Source of the DNA: Orobanche coerulescens
Lineage: Eukaryota; Streptophyta; Magnoliopsida; Lamiales; Orobanchaceae
Direction: 5' to 3'
Assembly: GCA_033398695.1 (NCBI GenBank)
Contig: CM065802.1
Coordinates: 143,082,096 to 143,146,095 of the forward strand
Length of the DNA stretch: 64,000 nt
The translations under genes and the position numbers were made by a program. The notes under the pieces are model-generated. The model did no database searches, was not told the origin of the DNA, and saw only the letters and a list, made by a program, of their open reading frames with translations. Shown piece by piece: positions 55,066-64,000 of this stretch (position 1 is its first letter; the number at the start of each line of letters is the position of its first letter).

Positions 55066-56689
55066 CAGTATATATATGTGCAGTAGGGCATTATTCGTCA
55101 TTTTCGTTCATTTCTTCATGTGAACCGATAGAGAGAGTTCTTAGAGAGAAGTTGAGGTTCCAAACACTTGAGTTGATCGTTCCTAACAACATTTCGAGCT
55201 TGGAAGTGATTGAGAATGGATTCAACCTTGGGATTCAATCCATTCCTTCAAAGAGGTAATTACTCTTCACCTTTGGATTTCGTTTTGGATTGAATATTGA
55301 TGTTTTTGAGTTGATGATTATCACATAAACAAGTTGATAAGCATGATTATGAGATAGATTACTAGATTATGATGATGTTGTTGTTGATATATGGATATTG
55401 ATATAATTCTTATGGTTTGAATTGTGTTGTTCACCTTTTTGAGATAAATGGGTTAATCCTTCTCTTCATTTTCAGATATTGATATTATTGTTGATGATTA
55501 CTCTCTGTAATGATAAATTATGTAAGTGTTGCTATGGTTCTTGGTGTTCATGGTGTTGATATTGAGGAAGAAGATGATATATGAATATATGACTTAGATT
55601 ATGAGTTGGATGATTATCTATATGTTAAAGGATATCAGATTATGTTGTTTTGATGATTATAAATATGGTTTCAAATTACTTAGTGTTATTGATAAGATAG
55701 GGATCATGATGATGAGATTAAATTTGGAAAGGATGTGATTGATCTTGGAGTATAATTTCCTTTACATTCGTATTCGTAATCACAATGTGCTGACTGGTGC
55801 TTGTAAGGCATGCAATTGTATAACATTAGCGCACGCTAGCCGACTGACTAATGCACGCTAACTGAAGTGACTTAGCGCACGCTACGGTATATGATTAACA
55901 TGCGCTAAGTGGACATGCAGTGTAGTATATCGTGTTATGGTTATGAATTCGTGCTGGTTTGAGTTGGATTGTTCAGACTATGTTTAACCGAGGTATTGTA
56001 GAACCGTTGGGTTTGTTGATGGTTATATCGGTTGTTGATTATTATCAAATATGTGTTAATCGATTATTGTAATAGGTTGAGATTATTAATCGGTGATTAG
56101 AACCATGCTTTGCGGTCGTGTTCGAGGATGTTCGTAGATTGCTTTGGTCGGGGCTGAGGAGCTCGTAGACAAAGGCAATGGAATTGGTAACGGCTTCCTC
56201 ATCGTTGTATCGGTATCGAGGCAAGTTATTACTTGCACAGTTTATAATATTCAATGAATGGTTTCAGTTTTATTTCGTTTATGATGCATATAGCAATGAT
56301 TATTGTTGTGAACTCTGGAGATTTGGATTGTATGTGGTTTTCCGATTTTTGGGAGTTAAATCATAATGTATATGATTTACATTGTTATTGGTATACTTGG
56401 GTATCGAGGACACGTTATGCTAAGACGAGGATATGAGTTATCTATGGTCCGTGGCATCTTGAATCATCGAACATTGAGGATAATCGTCGGTGATGTTTTG
56501 ACATCGAGATTGCTCCCGAAGGACTCGGAGCAAGTATCTTAATTTGATTTTGGTTTAATGTGGATATTTTCGATCATGCATAATGTCGTTCATGTTATTG
56601 ATTCATATGTTGTTCATGTTGATGAACATATTGATTTGCATATATGTATGCATAGTCGTATTGTGTGTGTTGTGTTGATCCAATGGGAT

Positions 56690-57020
56690 CATGTGATCTA
56701 TGCTGAGGGCGCTGGATCAGATCTCCACCTCGTGTTGATTCGACGAGATCATCTTGGGATCTATGCTGAGGGCGCTTGATCATTGGACAGGTTTTTCCAC
56801 CTTGTGTTGGTCCGACGGGATCATCTTGGGATCTATGCTGAGGGCACTGGATCATTGGATTACCCTGTGTTGTGTCGATGGAATTATGTGGATTCGCATC
56901 GTTGGTTTTACCATGTGTTGTTGTTGGGCATATGTATATTGTTGGTTATCCACCTCGTATTGATCTAGTAGGATCATCTTGGGATCTATGCTGATGGGCC
57001 CTGGATCATGGGATTTCCAT
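56690..57020 (+). repeat. About 65-bp tandem repeats in the 3.7-kb LTR
   Basis: Units contain GGGATCTATGCTGAGGGCGC and TTGRTYCGACGRGATCATCT. They occupy the position of the 60-bp array in the LTR at 30167. Confidence 0.75.
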
Positions 57021-57988
57021 TGAGTATACATTGTTGTTATTGTGTTGAGCATATTGACGTGGTCATATGAGTATGCATTTGTAGGTCTTGTGTTAAGACC
57101 GTGTCCGTATGATGTATTGTTCTGATCTCGGATTAGACTGACATGATTATCTTGGTATTATGCATCTCGAGGTATGTTCCATATTTTTCCTTTGGTAATT
57201 GTCTTTTGATGGACAATCGATTATCATGTTGAGATGTGATGAGGTTACCCGATGGATTGGGTTGGACAGAGTTAGTAGTTTTCGTAACAGTGAGTTATCA
57301 TGATGTTTTGAGAACATTGGGTATTGTCTAAGACACCGTACAACTGTTTGGGTATGGGTTTATTGTGTTATTAAGGATACGAAATGTGACTCTTGGTAAG
57401 GATTATCACGAGTTAGTAAAGTTACGGCGGTAAGATTATATTGGACGTATTCTTACTTAGTATTTTCGTTGTTATGTAATTATTGACGTGATGTGATTGA
57501 TATCATTTTTGGGTATTATGGATGACCCCGTCGTGGGCTTTCTTTTTAGGTTCTTGGAATATCAAGCTTGTAGCTGTCGTGAAGAGATGAGCTTCTCAGA
57601 GGATACTGGCTAGGACATGTATTTGTGTATTGAGTTTCCTGATCAGTTGTTGTATTCCACTGCTAGAGTATTTTTATCTGTTTGTCTTTTCCGCTGCCTG
57701 AGTATTTTTATATGATCTTTCGTTATTCGTTAACTTGAGTTACTTTGGAAAATCATTTTCTAAACTATTGAGTATCGGCTATTTGGCCTTGTCCTTTCAA
57801 ATGAGATTTTACGACGGTTTTTGTAAACGAGTTTTATAAAGTCTTCGAATACTTTTAATAGATAATACCATCACCGCCGCTTGGGCGTTTGTAAATATTT
57901 GCGAAAATGCCTTTTAGCCTTGTGGGTTCCGTCTCGGGGCCCACGGCGCTGTAATATTCCCGGTCGGATCTGGGGGTGTTACATGGAA

Positions 57989-58957
57989 CACCAATAATAA
58001 TAACAATACTTCCATAATCTATCATCATACGAAATAATCATCAATAACAACATCAAAATCCGAGAATGAATCGAGGGATTAACAACCATACCTCTTGAAG
58101 ATGAATAATACAATCACACACCACAAGAATCAACAATAACTTCAAGTCCCAAACTCCAATCCATGCCTCCAAGCTCACCATCAAGTTTAGAGGGTCTGGA
58201 AATCATTTGAAGTGTAGAGGACGGTTAATTGGGAGAGAAACTCAACTTGGTTCGTGAGAAAATGAAAGACCAAACCTCACTTTATAACCTGCAGAATTAT
58301 TAACACCCACTACTGCTCAACCGGAGTGTACGTAACAGTACCTTGCGTATGCTACCCGATCTTAATTGCGTATCCAGAGGCTACTACCTCATTTCGTGAA
58401 CCATTTAACGTACGTAGCAAAATACGGCGTATGTAACCTCCCTCACCTAGCGTACGATATCCTGTCTTGCTTGCATACGTTAGGCCCGTTGACTAGCCTG
58501 TCGTATTCACGGCGAAAGCACCTGACCTTTTCCGCGCGCCAACTGTTCTCTAGTCTCCACATGTCAGGTATAGATTCCCCTGTTCAATTCTTCTCACAGC
58601 ATACATAATGCATGCCATGTAGCATACGCTACACTTTGCATAGTAGCGTACTTTACCTTCTCAACGTGGCGTACGTTATGGTTTCCGTACTTAACCAATT
58701 ATAACTGTTCCTGTCTATCATCTACTGAATACGTATACTCATCCCAATTATATTCTCATATGATATACCTGATATCAAAATTAAGACGACCTTATACACG
58801 TTATCCTCAAAAGTAATTGTCGACCAACTACATCAATTATACCAATATAACCGTCTCAGTTCTCAAATTATTTTATTCATACTGTACAGTTACCATGATG
58901 TCCAATATATCTTGGATAAAATAACGCGAAAAATTCGTACCGAAATCTAAGATATTA
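57989..58957 (-). mobile_element. Related gypsy LTR in opposite orientation (partial)
   Basis: Read on the minus strand from 58957 it begins TGTAATATCTTAGATTTC and follows the start of the 54284 LTR for several hundred bases (for example CTGTACAGTATG and GGGATGAGTATACGTATTC). It has GCGTATGCTA-type motifs where the other has TAGCGCACGCTA, and a TATA-like GTTATAAAGTG near 58283. Its 3' part is split off by the 54284 LTR or lost. Confidence 0.65.
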
Positions 58958-59285
58958 CACCACTCTTCCATATATTATACATTTGCCTAACTCTAAAGGA
59001 TCCCTCGTTACTCGTTCAAGCCCTCAAAGTGCAAGAAAATACATAAAAATCACAGAAACAAGCAAGCGTAATCTGGTCCAAAAACATATAGAATTTAACG
59101 CTCAATGGTATTGTTATTACACATTATGTTCAAGTCATCTTAATGACAACTCTAAAATATTTGTAAATTCACGTGAGCAAAGCGGAAAAGTTATGTGCAG
59201 ATCTAGTACGCCGAAAATATAGGATCTCACAAAAATAGTAGAGCTAGAGAGACATGACCAACAAGGGAGTAGGTAGACAGTCGGA
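58958..59285. other. Unassigned AT-rich spacer
   Basis: No gene is supported. Part of it (about 59005-59065) loosely resembles 59570-59630 inside the CACTA element. Confidence 0.4.
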
Positions 59286-60884
59286 CACTATAAGAAATTC
59301 GGTAATTCTAATGGACTTTCCTGTCGGCAAACATAAAAAATCCATCAGCAAATTGATTTACCAACTTAATATATATGGAATATATCCACCTGCAAAATCA
59401 TTGCTGTTAAATCATTGGGAAAAAACTTTTGCCAGAAAATACCGACAGAAAATCAAAAAACATTCGACTGTATTTTGGTGAACAGTTCCTACGGGAACCT
59501 GGTATTGCCTCTAACACGGTCGGAGTAGTCCGACACAACCCGTGTCCATTGATATGACCTGGGGTTCCAGTCTTTTATTACTCCTTTAAGTCCTCAAAAT
59601 GTTAGGAAGATACCTAAAAAGGCTACAAAAAGAAGCAAATGTATATAATGCTCAACAATAGAATTATAATAGAATTTTGCTGAAACTAAAGATAATAGCT
59701 TTTTTATCAATTTATTTTTATTAATTTATATCATTTTTATGTATAGTTTAGTTTTTCATATGTACTACATCTTAAAAATTAAATTATATACTATACTATA
59801 TTAAAATAACAATGGACATTATATTATGGAATAATCATATTTATCAGATATATCAAAATTATTGTGTTGATATATTTAAAATACATGTTTTCCTTCTGAT
59901 AATAAAAAAAGAACTACATACGAAGAAATATGTCTAGCTCTTGAAATTTATTTAGGGAAGAATCCGTTGAATCAACGAAGGAAGTATTTTCTATCCGTAA
60001 CTACTTTTTTAGAATTTGATAAATCCCTGCTGAAAAAACCCAATTGTATTTACCAATGAAAGTACTTTCTACTGTTAAATTTGAAAGAAAGAGAAAAGAA
60101 TTGACCAAAATTTTGTTACATGGGAAATTGGTCGGTATCACACATGGATTTTTTTTCCCATTGGAGAAATAATAAAATAAAGAAATCATAAAATATAGAG
60201 TTTTTTGGTCGTAATCCGTTACCAGTGGAAAATATCCATCAGTAAATCCCATTGGTAGGGCTGTAAACGAACAGAGCTGTTCGCGAACAAAGCTGCTCGA
60301 ACAAAGTTTCTTCGGCCAAGTTTCAGTTGGGTTCGCCTGTCATAAGAACTCGAGCTCGAACACAAAAATCGTGCGTTAAGAAAACGAGCTCGAGCGAGCT
60401 TGGCGTATGCTCTGAAGGCTTCTACAGCTCGTTAAGCTCGATTAATAAATATATTATTAAATTTATTTTAATAATATTATATATTATATTATAGATTAAT
60501 AATTTTTTAAATAATTTTCATATATTAAAATATTAATTTTTATATATATTTAAAACAAAAATATAATTTTTAATATTATTTTAAAATATTTATTTTAAAT
60601 AATTCAAATATATTATTTAAATAATTTAAAAATATATAATTATTCGCGAACAGCTCGAGCTCGGCTCGAGCTCGACTCAGCTCGAGTTGTTCGCGAACAG
60701 CTCGAGTTCGACTCGTTTTATTAACGAGCTCGAGCTCGAACACGTTTTTTGTGCGATAACAAAGCTCGGCTCGGCTCGACTCGTCAGGGAAAAAAATTGA
60801 GCTCGGCTCGTTTAGGTTAAAGCTCGGCTCGGCTCGGCTCGGTTCGTTTACAGCCCTACCCATTGGCATGATTTTCACATAGTG
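59286..60884. mobile_element. Non-autonomous CACTA element
   Basis: The left end CACTATAAGAAATTCGGT and the right end (complement CACTATGTGAAAATCATG) are related inverted termini, both followed by CAATGG/TAATGG about 25 bp in. Flanks GGA and AGA give only a partial 3-bp duplication. No transposase is seen; an hAT-like element is nested at 60256. Confidence 0.65.
60256..60858. mobile_element. hAT-like MITE with GCTCGAGCTCG repeats, nested in the CACTA element
   Basis: Perfect ends TAGGGCTGTAAACGAAC and GTTCGTTTACAGCCCTA with an exact 8-bp target duplication CCCATTGG (60248-60255 and 60859-60866). The arms are made of GAGCTCGAGC and CTCGGCTCGG units around an AT-rich core, strongly fold-back. 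ORFs inside are repeat translations. Confidence 0.88.
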
Positions 60885-61556
60885 AGAGAGCATGTCAAAG
60901 TCCACATGCTTATCTAGTGAAGACCTTCATGCAGTGTACGATTGGAGAAGCTCCTTCCCAAAAATACTAGATCTAAGAGAAGAGTAGAGAAATAGACCCA
61001 TAAGATAGTAGAGAGAGGAGAAAAAAGGGAGAAAAAACGAGTGTGTGAGAGTATTTTCTGGTCCATTTTTTTTTTTCTGCTTTGCATCACAAAATTAAAG
61101 GTGATATCTTATCAGTAGAGAAAAACGTCTCTCATAGTCTTGAGTCATTTCCCTTATTTTATTCAATTATATTAATTCTAATTTTCTAAATATTCCTTTA
61201 TAATGGTTTTAAGTTAACTTATTACATATAATATTACATTATGTTTAGAAGTATGATTGTTACCATTGGTTCGACCACATTTCGGAAATGATCGAATATG
61301 CAGACCATTTAACATGTAGATTTCACTGGTCTGATGACCGCTTCACCAGTCAAGTTTTCAGAAACTTGATAAAATTAGATTATGTACGATTCACAAAATT
61401 ATGTATAAAATTTTTCAATATATTAATAATCAAAATTAGGCCTGCGGTACTATCAGTATCTTTTATTTTGAATAAGAAGAATTAAATATTAAAATGTTTT
61501 TTATTTAAAAAATGTAATAAAATAATTAAGATGGGCGCGCTAGAATCTTGAACGGG
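60885..61556. other. Gene-less AT-rich stretch
   Basis: No coding or structural feature can be supported; it has purine-rich and T-rich runs only. Confidence 0.5.
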
Positions 61557-62216
61557 GTCTTCAGGAACGCGCTAGAAGTGACGCCCATTTCAGCGAAAGT
61601 TAGGGAAGGGAGATTGAGATGGTTTGGCCACGTCCGCAGGAGGCAGACATCTGCTCCGGTGAGGAGGGTCGAGAGTTTAGTAGTTGTTGGGGGAGAGGAG
61701 GAGAGGCAGACCGAGGAGGACGTGTGAGGAGCGTCTGAGATTAGATTTGAATGCCTTAAACCTTTCCGAGACCATGACTGTTGATAGGCGCGCTTGGAGG
61801 CGCCAGATCAGAGTTGTGGATTCTTTAGTTGGGAGTGGTGCTGTAGTTGAGAGCCTCAGGGTTGGGTTGTCTCGGTTAACTTTGACCTAGAGCATTGCAT
61901 TTTCACATTTATTGTATATTTTATCCTATTGCCTTTTGCGTGTGGTGTATTTTTGACAGGAAGCTGTGCGCGGAGTCAACATCTCTTCTGTTTGAGCAGC
62001 GTTCATCGGGAGTGATGTAGCCAAATTCCTCTTAGATAAGTCCCATGTGGATTAAGCCATGGGCTCAGGTATGGTATTGAGTTTTTTCGTATCATATGCT
62101 TCCCTTTGTATTTGTCACTCAATATGTTGTTATGCACTAAGCTGAGGGTTTTCACGGAAACAACCTCCCTACCGTAATAGGTAGGGGCATGGTCTGCGTA
62201 CATCTTACCCTCCCCA
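61557..62216 (+). pseudogene. RTE-clade LINE, 3' end (ORF2 C-terminus and 3' UTR)
   Basis: The frame from about 61570 gives VREGRLRWFGHVRRRQTSAP. After a frameshift near 61680 it continues as RRRGRPRRTCEERLRLDLNA and DRRAWRRQIRVVDS, the characteristic end of plant RTE reverse transcriptases. The non-coding tail includes GGCATGGTCTGCGTACATC and TTACCCTCCCC, the usual RTE 3' end. The tail is followed directly by the gypsy LTR at 62217. Confidence 0.85.
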
Positions 62217-64000
62217 TGTAACACCCCCAAAACCGTATGGGAATATTAGACGCCGTAGACCCTTTCCACAATAATCTACCAGGCTAAACATCCATAAACA
62301 ACCAAATGCTTGCCCGACCAGGGCCAAGCAATATAATAATACAGACCGTTAAGGTCACTTACACATAAACACACAGACCGATGAGGTCACACAACTCTAT
62401 CAACAGAACTGACTAACAACATTACCCACACAGGGGTCGAAACACAATACAGCGGAAGACTGAATCAACTCTTTTAATATAACCAAACTCTACCAACTCT
62501 CGACTCTTGATTAGTATCGCAGCTCGTCATCCCCTTGTGCCAATCCTGTGACTGCTCCCCTGAACCTGCATGTACCTGGACGCAGAACAGACATCCCCCC
62601 CCCTAATACTCGGGGGTTAGTAAAACTCCACTGTTTTACTAGTGCAAGTATCAAACCATACGAAATGTAACAAGCAAATAGCAACTACGAATTTAATACG
62701 GAAATCAATTATCAAAATGTTCCCGAGAAGTTTTAGAATTTCGAACTCAAGTAAGAGATATTTGAAAAGGAACACATCATCTCGGGGATTTTTAAAGCAG
62801 AAATTCTTTTGGACCTCGAGTCCCAATTTACAAAACCTTTTCGTAAACATTAGGGCCTTAGCCCGATTCTCGTTTCAAAGCATACTAAATAATATATCAT
62901 TATGAGTCCGAGATCCATATTTAAAATGTTACCCGAACAATTACTGCTACACGATCATATCATGTACTGAACTCCGGAGGCCTCGACGGACCTTACCCGG
63001 ACCACACACACTGTTCGTACACATCATGTACCGAACTCTGGAGGCCTCAACGGACCCTACCCGGCCACAACATCGTTCGTACACATCATGTACTGAACTC
63101 CAGAGGCCTCGTCAGACCCTACCTGGATCACACACCTTGTCCGTACACGTCATGTACCGGACTCCAGAGGCCTCATCAGACCCTACCTGGATCACACACT
63201 TTGTTCGTACACATCATGTAACGAACTCCAGAGGCCTGGTCAGACCCTACCTGGAACACACACACATCGACACGACACAATTCATAATCATTAAATGTCA
63301 AGCCATTCCACATTACATCGAAATGTACAATCAAGTATGTAAACCAAAACAACACAAACATCATGATCATCACAACGACTCTTAACCAACATAACACACA
63401 TTCGGTTCACAATACATTGAACAAACACGTGTACAACCATCTCATATGTACATCGCAATCCTGCACAAATGGCACAACGCCTAACACGTATACCAATATA
63501 TCACTATTATCACAAAGCCTTCAAATTTCGGAAAACACAACCAACTCAAACGGAACATATTTACGGAGGCAAGCAAAATCGTTATACATGTCATATGTAA
63601 TTACTATTCACAAGATACAAGTCGTATAATAAGATACTTGCCTCGAAACCACGACGTGGAGAATCGACCGAAGTTGGTTGGCACGAACTGACTACGAACT
63701 TGCCGACTCCACCGAATGACAACCCGCAACGATAAACTAGGAAGGACAACAATAACAACGAAAATGAATTCCAAAGTACGACTCAAAGCCGCTGAATTCA
63801 AGGAACAAACGACGAAAGTTCAAGGGTTTTCCCCAAAACGGCCAAGACCACGATTCATCCCGTCAAAACCCGAAAATGGAATTCCAAGATGAAATATGGA
63901 TATATAATCCATAGAATATGTTTAACAACATCATTTAACCACAATCGATCCATCAAAAACGGATGAAAAACGAGATTGAGGACAAATCCCCCAAAAAGTC
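62217..64000 (-). mobile_element. Ty3-gypsy LTR, minus orientation, runs off the right edge
   Basis: Starts TGTAACACCCCC and follows the complement of the 30167-33146 LTR from its 3' end for at least 1.6 kb: CCGTATGGGAATATTAG, then TAAACATCCATAAACAACC, then CGTGTTAGGCGTTGTGCC on the minus strand. Parts such as 63440-63640 are close matches. Whether it is a solo LTR or belongs to a full element to the right cannot be seen. Confidence 0.85.
62955..63265 (-). repeat. About 62-bp tandem repeats in the right-edge LTR
   Basis: Five units with CATCATGTACCGAACTC or close variants, and GAGGCCTCGACGGACC-type words. They lie at the position equivalent to the 31925-32390 array, but the unit sequence differs. 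Confidence 0.8.

Larger units (their letters stand above)
54284..57983 (+). mobile_element. 3.7-kb solo Ty3-gypsy LTR
   Basis: Begins TGTAATATCCTG and ends GGGGGTGTTACA, flanked by TGAAA (54279-54283) and TGGAA (57984-57988), a 5-bp duplication with one mismatch. No internal coding domain. A TATA-like run is near 55068. It has an inverted-motif cluster (54560-55065) and a tandem array (56690-57020). It is related to the LTR at 58957 (minus) and more distantly to 30167-33146. Confidence 0.8.

Noticed and set aside
60576..60905. 109-codon minus-strand ORF rich in Glu, Leu, Ser and Arg
   Set aside because: It is a translation of the GAGCTCGAGC repeat of the hAT-like MITE.

Overview
This is plant nuclear DNA, most likely from a eudicot. 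It has spliced introns, Ty1-copia and Ty3-gypsy LTR retroelements with plant-type primer sites, a Mutator-like element (MULE) carrying an Ulp1/DUF1985 protease gene, CACTA, hAT and Stowaway miniature elements, an RTE LINE tail and long AT-rich stretches. The only recognisable host gene is a plus-strand DUF604 (Fringe-like, type II membrane) glycosyltransferase. Its first exon is at 10262-11077 and its last at 51258-51359. There are three copies of the middle exon, at 11889-12431, 26078-26620 and 43130-43672. Everything between is transposon sequence, so the locus spans about 41 kb.

Layout. 1-5 kb: minus-strand Ty1-copia element running off the left edge, with its gag-pol decayed mainly by Gln-to-stop changes, then primer site and LTR. 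5.2-10.2 kb: AT-rich DNA with a Stowaway-like MITE, an hAT-like MITE and a short CACTA element packed with one inverted motif. 10.3-51.4 kb: the DUF604 locus, built from two long tandem units (11077-25265 and 25266-42322) and a third partial one (from 42323). Each long unit holds the middle exon, the 3' part of a copia element cut at the same base, a MULE of about 9.6 kb, and a 1.3-kb fold-back element with Mutator-type target duplications. Unit 2 also carries a 2,980-bp solo gypsy LTR with a perfect 5-bp target duplication. The third unit keeps a full-length copia element (43753-50266, 5-bp duplication CATTA) and leads into exon 3. 51.5-64 kb: an RNase H fragment, a Tat-like gypsy remnant, a 3.7-kb solo LTR, an opposed related LTR, a CACTA element with a nested hAT, an RTE LINE tail and a gypsy LTR running off the right edge.

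The MULE has a rightward transposase gene (MURA: MULE domain, SWIM and two zinc knuckles). On the opposite strand lie a small two-exon nuclear-type ORF and a multi-exon DUF1985/Ulp1 cysteine protease gene. Each MULE carries six arrays of a palindromic motif (CACGATCGTG and variants). All lie in introns, intron-like leaders or intergenic gaps. These arrays, and the triplicated exon of the host gene, are the most unusual features.

Most coding regions are broken in at least one copy. Some differences between the two MULE copies cluster at CTG/CAG sites and may be consensus errors at CHG-methylated DNA rather than biological decay. Identities and boundaries were read by eye; nothing was searched or aligned by computer.
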